Shown here piece by piece: positions 1 through 6,982 of a stretch of 9,255 nt of DNA (its first letter is position 1; each line of letters opens with the position of its first letter). This DNA comes from an uncultured Bacteroidales bacterium. GTDB lineage: Bacteria; Bacteroidota; Bacteroidia; Bacteroidales; Muribaculaceae. The notes beneath the pieces were generated by a model. That model was given only the letters and a program-made list of their open reading frames with translations, had not been told where the DNA came from and searched no databases. Location: contig CAMWNL010000040.1 of the NCBI GenBank assembly GCA_947175585.1, positions 1 to 9,255 on the forward strand, read 5' to 3'. The translations under genes were made by a program, and so were the position numbers.

Positions 1-575
1 GATACAGGACGGAACCGAAGAAATCGCGTGGGGAACTTGGATTGCCTGACGACGGAAATACACTTGTCGTGATGTGCGCGGCGCGTCTTGATGATACTAT
101 TAAAGATTTACCCTCAGCAATAGCCGCGCTTAATATCTGTGGCAAGGACGTAGGCGTGACAGCTGTATTCTGTGGCGATATACGTAAGCCACAACTTTTG
201 GACTCATTGAAAATTCCATATGTCCATCTCGGAAATATCACTGATGCTGATAGGCTCGCCGATATTTATGCTCACTGTGCAGCCGTCATCTCAAGTTCAC
301 AAATCGAGTCTTTACAATAAACACTTATTGAAGGGATGGCTGCCGGAGCTGTTCCGGTGGGATTTGGAGGAGACGGTCGAGATGAAATAATTGACCATCT
401 CACGACCGGATATCTTGCCCGTAGAGGTGACACCGGTGATTTCGCCAAGGGTATCCGCTGGGCATTGACGGCCGGGATTTCACGGGAGGCTCAGCATCAG
501 GCTGCCACCGCTCGCTTTGACTCGCGGATTATAGCCAGACGTTATATAGACTTGTTCAACCGTATATTAAAATGA
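1..575 (+). pseudogene. GT4-type glycosyltransferase, 3' part, interrupted by an in-frame TAA
   Basis: The reading frame is open from the left edge (first full codon at 3), so the gene begins outside the window. It runs to TGA at 573-575 except for a TAA at 318-320. The text on both sides belongs to one protein: CAARLDDTIKDL (about 78-113) is the donor-phosphate-binding R/K segment of GT-B retaining glycosyltransferases, and TLIEGMAAGAVPVGF after the stop is the conserved nucleotide-sugar loop. The stop lies inside the EX7E motif: the first Glu is in IES, the second in IEG, with seven codons between them counting the stop. A single C-to-T change of CAA would produce this TAA. An ATG at 336 could restart translation, but that fragment would lack the first catalytic Glu. 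Presumed role before breakage is sugar transfer for a surface glycan or glycolipid; acceptor unknown. A sequencing error is the main alternative. The 3' end overlaps the next gene by ATGA. Confidence -1.
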
Positions 576-1117
576 AGAAGAAAACCATTTGGGATATGAA
601 TCGTCCGTCGGTCGAGGACTTCCGTCAGCGAGAGAAAATGCCGCTGACTGTTGTTGTCGACAATGTACGTTCACTTAATAATATAGGATCAATCTTTCGA
701 ACATCCGACGGTTTCGCTGTCGAGCGAATTATGCTCTGCGGTATTTCGGCCACGCCTCCGTCACCTGAAATTCATAAAACGGCTCTCGGAGCTGAAGAGT
801 CGGTCGAGTGGAGCTACTATCCGACGACCGCAGAAGCGATCAATGAATTAAAGTCACATAATGTCGCCATCTGTTGCCTGGAGCAGGTCATTGACAGCGT
901 TGCGTTGCAAGACTTTCAACCTGATTTCTCCTTAGGTAAAAGGTATGCGTTTGTCGTTGGAAACGAGGTTGACGGTGTCGATCCGGCTGTTGTCGACAGT
1001 TGTGATGTCTGTATCGAAATTCCGCAGCTTGGTACAAAACACTCGCTTAATGTTGCCGTGTCAGCCGGAATCGCTATGTGGCATTTCTTTCAATCATATT
1101 TGAAATTGAAATTATGA
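572..1117 (+). CDS. TrmH/SpoU-family RNA 2'-O-methyltransferase
   Basis: A 181-residue SPOUT-class, SAM-dependent methyltransferase expected to methylate a ribose 2'-OH in tRNA or rRNA in the cytoplasm. All three SpoU motifs are visible: motif 1 NIGSIFR at 37-43 with Arg43 as the expected catalytic Arg, motif 2 FVVGNEVDG at 127-135, and motif 3 IPQLGTKHSLNV at 150-161, which forms the knotted SAM site. It has no long N-terminal RNA-binding domain, so it is a compact version close to TrmH/TrmL length; the substrate nucleotide cannot be assigned from the sequence. The ATG at 572 overlaps the stop of the preceding glycosyltransferase frame (ATGA), and its own TGA (1115-1117) overlaps the ATG of the next gene in the same way, suggesting translational coupling. 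The family call is very secure, the exact target is not. Confidence -1.
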   Translation: MKKKTIWDMNRPSVEDFRQREKMPLTVVVDNVRSLNNIGSIFRTSDGFAVERIMLCGISATPPSPEIHKTALGAEESVEWSYYPTTAEAINELKSHNVAICCLEQVIDSVALQDFQPDFSLGKRYAFVVGNEVDGVDPAVVDSCDVCIEIPQLGTKHSLNVAVSAGIAMWHFFQSYLKLKL

Positions 1118-2049
1118 ATGATAAATCTATAACTTTTCCACAACCTCTTGCCGAAGGTGATAAAATTGTGTTTTGCTCTCCGGCCGGCACAATAAACTCT
1201 GAAAAAGTCGAGAAGGCTGCTGAGGTGCTCAGAGAGCAGGGCTGGGTGGTAGAAATCATGCCTCACGCTTTGGGTAAGTCAGGCAGTTACAGCGGCACAG
1301 CTGATGAGCGTTATGATGACTTTAGCCGTGCATTGCTTGATCCGGAGGTTAAGGCTATAATCTGTTCTCGCGGAGGTTATGGAGTGGTACATATTCTTGA
1401 CCGGCTTTCCGAACTCGATTTGCGGGCTAATCCCAAATGGATAGCCGGATTCTCCGATATTTCGGCTCTGCACGCTTTGATGGCGGTAAACGGCATCGCC
1501 AGCATACACTCATCTATGGCGGCACAGCTGATGCTCGGTCCCGATGACGAGGACAATGCTTCATTTTTCTCAATACTCCGCGGAGAGCGTCCGGCCTACA
1601 CTTTCGATGGTCATGGTTTCGATCGGTGTGGTGTGGCAACCGGTAAGTTGTTGGGTGGTAATGTTGCTGTGCTAGCCGAGCTTATCAGCACTCCTTATGA
1701 TATAATTAAGCCAGGTAGCATCCTTTTTATCGAGGATATCGCCGAACCAATATATAAAATCGAACGCATCCTCTATCAGCTCAAGATGAGCGGTGTATTG
1801 GCAAATCTTAACGGCCTTGTGGTCGGGCAGTTTACGGATTATAAGCCTGATGAAAATCATGGTGATATGTATGAAATGATTCGAGACATGGTTGCCCCCT
1901 ATGACTATCCGGTCGCCTATAATACTCCGATAGGTCATGTCGACCACAACATACCTTTGATTGAATCGGCACAGGTTACCTTGAAAGTTAGCCCTTCGGA
2001 GCGTAATAGCTTGATATTCCATCGTTCTATCTCAGATCCTGACAAATAA
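1114..2049 (+). CDS. ldcA: LD-carboxypeptidase (muramoyltetrapeptide carboxypeptidase), peptidase family S66
   Basis: A 311-residue enzyme of family S66, which removes the terminal D-Ala from the L,D bond of muropeptide tetrapeptides during cytoplasmic peptidoglycan recycling. The Ser-Glu-His triad can be placed: Ser114 in the nucleophile elbow AGFSDIS (111-117), Glu207 in LFIEDIAEP (204-212) and His275 in TPIGHVDHN (271-279). The RGGYG segment (86-90) is the usual oxyanion-hole loop, and KIVFCSPAG (17-25) is the typical first strand. There is no signal peptide, as expected for a recycling enzyme. I chose the ATG at 1114, which overlaps the TrmH-family stop as ATGA. An in-frame ATG at 1078 would add 12 residues lying inside the upstream gene and before the normal start of the family. 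S66 also contains MccF-type microcin self-immunity peptidases, but the context favours housekeeping recycling. Confidence -1.
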   Translation: MNDKSITFPQPLAEGDKIVFCSPAGTINSEKVEKAAEVLREQGWVVEIMPHALGKSGSYSGTADERYDDFSRALLDPEVKAIICSRGGYGVVHILDRLSELDLRANPKWIAGFSDISALHALMAVNGIASIHSSMAAQLMLGPDDEDNASFFSILRGERPAYTFDGHGFDRCGVATGKLLGGNVAVLAELISTPYDIIKPGSILFIEDIAEPIYKIERILYQLKMSGVLANLNGLVVGQFTDYKPDENHGDMYEMIRDMVAPYDYPVAYNTPIGHVDHNIPLIESAQVTLKVSPSERNSLIFHRSISDPDK

Positions 2050-2067
2050 TCCTATAAATTTTTACCT

Positions 2068-3756
2068 ATGAAAAGTATTTTGCGTTTTGTGACCGCTATA
2101 TTTGTGTCATCAATATTTGCTCCGGCTGTTAATGCTGATATTCCGACCGGATACTACAATGATCTTAACGGAAAGAAAGACGCTGATCTCAAGACTGCAG
2201 CGTTCCATATTATTCGCAATTTTACCAGTGTATCGTCTTATAGTAATCTTCCGTCGTATTTCCGCGTGACCGATGTAAGACCTGAAACGGAATTCTGGTG
2301 GGATATGTACTCTGATATGGATGTGAATATCTACATTCAGTTCGGCACATATATGAATCGCGAGCACTCTTTCCCCAAAAGCTGGTGGGGAAGTACCAGT
2401 GCCACGGCAACCAATTACAAGGCATATACCGACCTTAATCATCTCTACCCGGGCGAAGCGAAAGCTAACCAGGCCAAGAGTAACTATCCTCTCGGAGAAG
2501 TGCGCACCCCTGGGAAATTTGATAATGGCGTGACTAAGGTTGGTGCGCCGGTGGCCGGGCAAGGTGGTGGAGCTGCCTATGTATTCGAGCCTGATGATGA
2601 GTATAAGGGTGATTTCGCCCGTACTTATTTCTATATGGTGACATGCTATCAAGACTATAAGTGGGCTACAAACTATATGTATATGCTACAGCAGAATGAA
2701 TATCCTACGCTTAATCAGTGGTCAATTAATATGCTTCTGAAGTGGGCGCGTGAAGACGAGGTCAGTGATAAGGAGCGTATGCGCAATGAAGCTGTGTATA
2801 GTATTCAGAATAATCGTAACCCGTTTATTGATTTTCCCGATCTCGCTGAGTATATCTGGGGAGATAAAGTTGGAGAGACATTCTATGTGTCATCGTCGGT
2901 TACGCCTCCTGACGGAGACGCTATTCTCCATGCGCCGGTGACCGACACTACTGTCGACTTCGGTCAGGTCGCAATGGGTTCTGACGGTAAGGCTTCACTT
3001 TTTGTCAGAAGCGAGAATTTCCGTAATCCCATCACGATGTTCCTCTTCAGTGGAGATAAAGATATGTTTAATATTGCCACGACATCCATTCCCGCGAGTC
3101 TGTCAAACCGCGCGGATGGATATTGGCTTGACATAACGTATTCGCCTTCATCTGTTGGAATCCATGAAACCAGACTGCAGCTTATCGCCGATGATCTTGA
3201 TGCAGCTCCGCCGGTGGTGTATCTTCGCGGTGAGTGTCTTGAAAAACCGATACTAACGGCGTGTACAGCTCTTGATCCGTCAGATATAACTGAGACTGAT
3301 TATAGTGCAAACTGGTTGACACCCGATGACGAAACCGTAGATTACTGGATTATAACAAGAACCAAATATGTTAACGGAGCCCAGGAGTCTGAGGAGATAC
3401 TCGCTGAAGGTTCTCCGTGGACGATTTCGGGATTTGATACAAGCGATTATGAAAGCTATTCAGTTCAGTCTGTACGTCTCGGCGAGCGCTCACCGATGTC
3501 AAATGTTATTTTCGTGCGTCATGCCGGTATATCAGGAGTTGAGATTGACGAACCGTTGACCGTCACCGTGTTCCCGGGTCTCATTCGCTTTGACTGCGCT
3601 AATCCTCAGACAGGCTGCCGGATTTATGATATAGCAGGCCGCTTGGTTCAGACTGTCGACCGTATCGAGCGCGACATGGACATCACCATCCCCCTCGGAG
3701 TCTACTTCATCACAACCGACCAACACCACACTCCAATCAAAATCGCCATCCGATAG
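2068..3756 (+). CDS. Secreted endonuclease I family nuclease with Ig-like, FN3-like and C-terminal sorting-type domains
   Basis: A 562-residue exported protein. Residues 1-23 form a signal peptide (basic start, hydrophobic core, probable cleavage after VNA at 21-23). The catalytic part (about 25-275) is a non-specific DNA/RNA endonuclease I of the beta-beta-alpha-metal type: REHSFPKSWWG at 98-108 carries the Glu99-His100 pair (metal ligand and general base by analogy with Vibrio Vvn), and TDLNHLYPGEAKANQAKSNY at 121-140 carries the conserved second half, with Asn134 as likely metal ligand. Next come an Ig-like region of the kind that starts with DFGQV (about 290-390), an FN3-like region (about 396-484), and a tail (about 491-562) with IYDIAGRLV and GVYFIT, resembling a type A type IX secretion sorting domain though without the usual PNP. 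Likely role is degradation of extracellular nucleic acid. It starts 18 bases after the carboxypeptidase stop with no separate promoter visible, so it is probably co-transcribed. Confidence -1.
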   Translation: MKSILRFVTAIFVSSIFAPAVNADIPTGYYNDLNGKKDADLKTAAFHIIRNFTSVSSYSNLPSYFRVTDVRPETEFWWDMYSDMDVNIYIQFGTYMNREHSFPKSWWGSTSATATNYKAYTDLNHLYPGEAKANQAKSNYPLGEVRTPGKFDNGVTKVGAPVAGQGGGAAYVFEPDDEYKGDFARTYFYMVTCYQDYKWATNYMYMLQQNEYPTLNQWSINMLLKWAREDEVSDKERMRNEAVYSIQNNRNPFIDFPDLAEYIWGDKVGETFYVSSSVTPPDGDAILHAPVTDTTVDFGQVAMGSDGKASLFVRSENFRNPITMFLFSGDKDMFNIATTSIPASLSNRADGYWLDITYSPSSVGIHETRLQLIADDLDAAPPVVYLRGECLEKPILTACTALDPSDITETDYSANWLTPDDETVDYWIITRTKYVNGAQESEEILAEGSPWTISGFDTSDYESYSVQSVRLGERSPMSNVIFVRHAGISGVEIDEPLTVTVFPGLIRFDCANPQTGCRIYDIAGRLVQTVDRIERDMDITIPLGVYFITTDQHHTPIKIAIR

Positions 3757-3769
3757 AATGGATGGCGAT
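3742..3769 (+). repeat. Short inverted repeat spanning the nuclease stop codon
   Basis: Perfect 10-bp arms (3742-3751 and 3760-3769, arm sequence ATCGCCATCC) flank an 8-base loop. The TAG stop (3754-3756) lies in the loop. The arms are GC-rich enough to form an RNA hairpin at the end of the nuclease message. No T-tract follows, so it is not a standard intrinsic terminator on its own. It could protect the 3' end or assist the larger hairpin about 50 bases downstream; function is inference. Confidence -1.
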
Positions 3770-3817
3770 GGGCGGCAGGTGATAGTGTGCTTGGTTATTT
3801 GTGAGTACTGATGTTGT

Positions 3818-3865
3818 CAATAAAGTGTCAGGCGAGCCGTTCACGACTCGCCTGACACTTTATTG
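3818..3865. terminator. Perfect 19-bp hairpin between convergent genes, probable bidirectional terminator
   Basis: Arms at 3818-3836 and 3847-3865 are exact reverse complements; the 10-base loop (3837-3846) can add two more C-G pairs after one mismatch, leaving a TTCA tetraloop. The foot of the stem is A/T-rich (AATAAAG / CTTTATT) and the core is GC-rich, so the structure reads as a terminator on both strands. On the + strand T-rich sequence follows at 3876-3888; on the - strand the A/T foot supplies the only U-rich part. It sits between the ends of the + strand nuclease (3756) and the - strand esterase (3887), exactly where a shared terminator is expected. Confidence -1.
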
Positions 3866-3886
3866 GATAGGATGATTTTTTCGTTT

Positions 3887-5155
3887 TTACTTCTTTGAAG
3901 TTGGTTTCATGTGGGACTTGAAGAAGTTGATGTGAGCGTGATCCCAGTCGGGCCGGGGCACTGCGTGACCCATGTTGGGGTAAATGATAAATTGTTTCGG
4001 CGACTTGATGAGGTTATAACCTGCAAAGTTTGTGTGAGGAGGGCAGGTGGGATCTTGGAGACCGACAGCCATTAGCACGGGCACATCAATCATCATGGCG
4101 AGATTTTTGATATCAAAATAGGATACATTACGCAGTAACTGTGCTTCGGTGAGGCCTTTTTCGGCTGCAGCGCGGTGATATGTTCCACCAATCCAATCGT
4201 TAAGTTTAAAATAGTCGGGGAAGTCATTGAGGAAGGGAATGAAGGGAGCTGCAGCAACGATGCGTTTGTCGAGAGCAGTAGCGGCGAGTGTCAGTCCACC
4301 ACCCTGACTGCCTCCTTCTGCAAATATGTTTACGCCGTCAAACTGAGGTAGGGTGAACACGAAATCCACGCCACGCACAGCATCCATAAAGGCATTGCGA
4401 TAGTAGTAATTCTCGATATCGTCGATGTTCTCGGCCATCCATTCGCCGTGGGTGTTGGTTGCGAGATTGAGACCCTGACCACGGATATTCTGCTGGAAAT
4501 AAATAAACTCTCCGTCATAGGATGGAAGGAAATCGCAGTAGGCCGGACCGGCGCCGTAGCCCATATAATTGATGATGGCGGGGTATTTGCCTTTTTTCTT
4601 GGGCAGCATCAGGAAAGCTGTCAGTTGCTCGTTGCCGACTGACTTCATAGTCACTTTATAGGCTTGGCTCTTCTCTGTGTCCTGCTCAGGGAAGCGTTCC
4701 ATCGCAAACTCAGGCGCGATAGAATCGAGATCAGCACGCGCACGCTGCCAGAATTCAACGATGTCGGGCTGATAGTCGGCCGGAGAGTATATGCGTTCGG
4801 GTTCGTAACCGATATTGTATTGAGCGAGCGTCGTTGAGCCGTCGGTGAACACACATTTATAGAATCCCGGTTCGAGATTAAATTTGAAAGACATTGCGCA
4901 GCTGTCTCCGGCTGCTATGTCTGCGGTCTGTGACAGATCGTAGACGGGTTGGCCGAAGTCTGTGTTTATGGTCAGAGTGACTGTGCAGTTAGTCTTGTCA
5001 GCACCTTTGTTAATGGCTGTGAGGTCAAGTGTCGGTTGAGATGGTGCTACCCACCAGTTGCCGTAAGGTTGGGCGAATTTGTAGTCGATGTCGGCCGCTG
5101 AAGACATGGCTGACACTGTCATCGTAGTGATAATGGCAAGAGCGATTTTTTTCAT
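3887..5155 (-). CDS. Secreted acetylxylan esterase-like alpha/beta hydrolase (CE7/AXE1, cephalosporin-C deacetylase family)
   Basis: A 422-residue exported hydrolase. A signal peptide ends near residues 20-21 (hydrophobic core 4-14, then SSAA). Residues about 22-120 look like a beta-rich accessory domain, common in Bacteroidales CE7 proteins, and about 125-415 form the AXE1 catalytic domain. Visible motifs are RGQG (225-228), the nucleophile elbow GGSQGG (281-286) with Ser283, Asp368 in GLQDPTCPP (365-373), and His397 in NMGHAVP (394-400), so the triad is complete. The family removes acetyl groups from xylo-oligosaccharides and other small acetylated sugars, including cephalosporin C; the real substrate here is unknown. 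It is read from the last gene of a three-gene run: its ATG (5153-5155) overlaps the TGA of the MBL gene as ATGA. No polysaccharide-utilisation genes (SusC/D, glycoside hydrolases) are in the window, so a dedicated xylan role is not supported by context. Confidence -1.
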   Translation of the reverse strand: MKKIALAIITTMTVSAMSSAADIDYKFAQPYGNWWVAPSQPTLDLTAINKGADKTNCTVTLTINTDFGQPVYDLSQTADIAAGDSCAMSFKFNLEPGFYKCVFTDGSTTLAQYNIGYEPERIYSPADYQPDIVEFWQRARADLDSIAPEFAMERFPEQDTEKSQAYKVTMKSVGNEQLTAFLMLPKKKGKYPAIINYMGYGAGPAYCDFLPSYDGEFIYFQQNIRGQGLNLATNTHGEWMAENIDDIENYYYRNAFMDAVRGVDFVFTLPQFDGVNIFAEGGSQGGGLTLAATALDKRIVAAAPFIPFLNDFPDYFKLNDWIGGTYHRAAAEKGLTEAQLLRNVSYFDIKNLAMMIDVPVLMAVGLQDPTCPPHTNFAGYNLIKSPKQFIIYPNMGHAVPRPDWDHAHINFFKSHMKPTSKK

Positions 5156-6168
5156 GATTGATGCTTTTTTATTATGTAAAGCGGCGAGGCTGCAAATCGT
5201 GGCAGCACGCCGAGTTGTAATCCCGGTGAAAGTGGATGGTCAGCTATGACTTTTCCGGATGCTAAGAGTTTTGAGCGCACGGTAGCGAGCGCAATCTCCG
5301 GACAGTTATTGTCGTGGCTGAGATGACAGAGTAATACATGGCTTAACTCGGGCGACGCTATGGTTGCGAGATAAGCAGCTGTATCGGCATTGTCCATGTG
5401 ACCGATCTGTGAAGCTATACGAGCTTTCAGGTGTTCGCTATACGGGCCGTTTCTCAGCATTTCTGCGTCGTAATTGGCTTCGATCATAATTGCGTTGGAC
5501 TGACGCATGTAGTAGTCGGCGCGTTCGGTTATGTAACCGGTATCGGTGACGACTGACATCCTCACACCATCACACTCGATTGAATAACCGACGTTGTCAG
5601 TGCCGTCATGCGACACCTCGAAGGCTGTAATCGTGAGTCCGGCGAGTTCAAACGGAAATTCTTTGAAAATAGGTGCGTGGTAGTCCTTGATGCGCCGCGA
5701 TATGCTGTGGCGTCGCAAGAGACCGTTGAGAGTCTTTGGTGTGCAGAACAGTCGCATGTGACGGTTGTAGCGGAGTATCGAATAAGCATATTTGACGTGG
5801 TCACCGTGGTCGTGGGTCAGTAGGATGCCTTTGATCTGCGAAGCGTCAATGCCGTTATGGAGTAATTGATCGGTGACGAATTTGCCGTCGACTCCGGCGT
5901 CAATCAGGACTCCACCGTTATCATTGCCGATGTATGAGCAGTTGCCGCTGCTGCCGCTGCCGAAGGATATGAAGCGTAAAGCCTTACGGCGTTCGAGGCT
6001 GTCAACGTCAATTTCTGTAATTTCTGAGATGTCAGACTTCTGTGGTGTCGTGGCGCGCACGATGATGTCACCGGCAATGTCGGCACGGCTTATGTCAATA
6101 TCGTCAAAAAGACCCGGAAGGTCATCTAACTGGCGTGACAGGCGTCGGTTGGGTTTATAATCAGACAT
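5152..6168 (-). CDS. Metallo-beta-lactamase-fold hydrolase, YycJ/WalJ-like, with N-terminal extension
   Basis: A 338-residue protein from the ATG at 6166-6168. The MBL core starts near residue 64 (LRFISFGSGSSGNCSYIG), the usual opening of the YycJ/WalJ branch. Zinc-site motifs are present: THDHGDH at 118-124 (His119, His121, Asp123, His124), His187 in VSHDGTDNVGY, Asp209 in VTDTGY, and HLSHDNN at 282-288 near the C-terminal His position. The branch includes exonucleases and proteins tied to cell-wall and DNA-repair phenotypes in Firmicutes; the substrate here is unknown. Residues 1-63 are an acidic extension that I do not recognise. An upstream in-frame ATG at 6300 would add 44 residues but overlap the upstream methyltransferase by 121 bases, so I reject it; the chosen start leaves an 11-base gap. 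A later start that omits the extension cannot be excluded, though no ATG lies close to the core boundary. No signal peptide; cytoplasmic. Confidence -1.
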   Translation of the reverse strand: MSDYKPNRRLSRQLDDLPGLFDDIDISRADIAGDIIVRATTPQKSDISEITEIDVDSLERRKALRFISFGSGSSGNCSYIGNDNGGVLIDAGVDGKFVTDQLLHNGIDASQIKGILLTHDHGDHVKYAYSILRYNRHMRLFCTPKTLNGLLRRHSISRRIKDYHAPIFKEFPFELAGLTITAFEVSHDGTDNVGYSIECDGVRMSVVTDTGYITERADYYMRQSNAIMIEANYDAEMLRNGPYSEHLKARIASQIGHMDNADTAAYLATIASPELSHVLLCHLSHDNNCPEIALATVRSKLLASGKVIADHPLSPGLQLGVLPRFAASPLYIIKKHQS

Positions 6169-6179
6169 TGCGCTGAAGT

Positions 6180-6881
6180 TTAGCAGTAAAGTAGAAATAT
6201 TGTGGGAATCTTTTCGTAATGGTAGCCGAGGCTCTTCCATTCGGAGAGAGAGCGAGTGATGATAGATTGGTGTGGACCGCTGATGTCGGAAGCTACGCAT
6301 AGGAGCAGATCGCCGGGAAGACGGCGGCAGAGGTCGTCGATCAGGCGGTTGTTGCGGTAAGGCGTCTCGATGAAAATCTGGGTCTGTCGCTCGCGACGTA
6401 TGCGCCGCTCCATATCTTTAAGAACATTTGAGCGCTTGGCATCATCAATCGGCAGGTAGCCGCAAAAGGCAAATGACTGGCCGTTGAAACCAGAGGCCAT
6501 CAGCGACATAATTATACTTGACGGGCCCACCAATGGCACTACTTCAAATCCTTCACGCTGAGCTACGGCAACGAGGTCTGCTCCGGGATCGGCAACCGCC
6601 GGGCATCCGGCTTCGCTGATTACGCCGATGTCAAAACCGTCGCGCATAGGCTGTAGCATAGCTGAGACGGCGGTGGCCGCAGTGTGCTCGTTGAGTTCGG
6701 TGAAATGGAGTGAGTCGATGTCGATGGAGCGGTCACATGCTTTGAGGAAGCGCCGGGCTGACCGGATATTCTCTACTACAAAATGGGTGACGGTCTTTAT
6801 TAGTTCGATATTATTATGAGGCAGAACGTCAGCCACGGGAGTGTCGCCCATCGGCACCGGAAATAAATAGAGTTTTGGCAT
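6180..6881 (-). CDS. RsmI-like tetrapyrrole-methylase-family SAM-dependent methyltransferase, compact form
   Basis: A 233-residue protein of the tetrapyrrole (corrin/porphyrin) methylase superfamily, closest in pattern to RsmI, which methylates the ribose 2'-OH of C1402 in 16S rRNA. Motifs: PKLYLFPVPMGDTP at 2-15 (RsmI has a LYVVPTPIGNL type start), SEAGCPAVADPG at 89-100, VVPLVGPSS at 114-122, FAFCGYLP at 137-144 and IETPYRNN at 171-178. It is about 50 residues shorter than E. coli RsmI (286) and appears to lack the C-terminal domain. As I recall, Bacteroidetes often carry such a short paralogue besides a full RsmI, so rRNA as the substrate is likely but not shown, and I give no symbol. It is the first gene after ppiD and its hairpin, and heads the three-gene run with the MBL hydrolase and esterase. 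I see no good match to the Bacteroidetes promoter in the 101 bases upstream, so read-through from ppiD is possible. Confidence -1.
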   Translation of the reverse strand: MPKLYLFPVPMGDTPVADVLPHNNIELIKTVTHFVVENIRSARRFLKACDRSIDIDSLHFTELNEHTAATAVSAMLQPMRDGFDIGVISEAGCPAVADPGADLVAVAQREGFEVVPLVGPSSIIMSLMASGFNGQSFAFCGYLPIDDAKRSNVLKDMERRIRRERQTQIFIETPYRNNRLIDDLCRRLPGDLLLCVASDISGPHQSIITRSLSEWKSLGYHYEKIPTIFLLYC

Positions 6882-6924
6882 TGGCTGTTAAGCGGATTGT
6901 TGTGAAGGATATATATATAAATTG

Positions 6925-6964
6925 TTCGGCGCCGGAGCAGATGCAATCTGACCCCGGCGCCGAA
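6925..6964 (-). terminator. GC-rich stem-loop downstream of ppiD, probable terminator or attenuator
   Basis: Perfect 11-bp arms at 6925-6935 and 6954-6964 (arm TTCGGCGCCGG on the + strand), with a further 5-bp stem (6938-6942 with 6946-6950) closing on a 3-base loop. Read on the - strand, it begins 18 bases after the ppiD stop and is followed by an A/T-rich run (AATTTATATATATAT) rather than a clean T-tract, so termination may be partial. It ends 43 bases before the ATG of the RsmI-like gene, and may set the level of read-through into that operon. Confidence -1.
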
Positions 6965-6982
6965 AATATCGTCAGAGGGACA

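Noticed and set aside
318..320. TAA as a reassigned or read-through codon
   Set aside because: TAA ends several clearly bounded genes in this window (carboxypeptidase, esterase, ppiD, RsmI-like) and nothing nearby suggests a recoding element; nonsense mutation or sequence error is simpler.
1078..1113. Upstream ATG at 1078 for the LD-carboxypeptidase
   Set aside because: Adds 12 residues inside the preceding gene; the ATG at 1114 makes the same ATGA junction as its neighbour and matches the family N-terminus.
2110..2652. 180-codon open frame on the - strand opposite the endonuclease
   Set aside because: Antisense to the catalytic domain with clear family motifs; its own translation has no recognisable features.
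6169..6300. Longer start (ATG at 6300) for the MBL hydrolase
   Set aside because: Would overlap the RsmI-like gene by 121 bases in another frame, and the added 44 residues look like a shadow of that gene; the ATG at 6168 fits the gene spacing.
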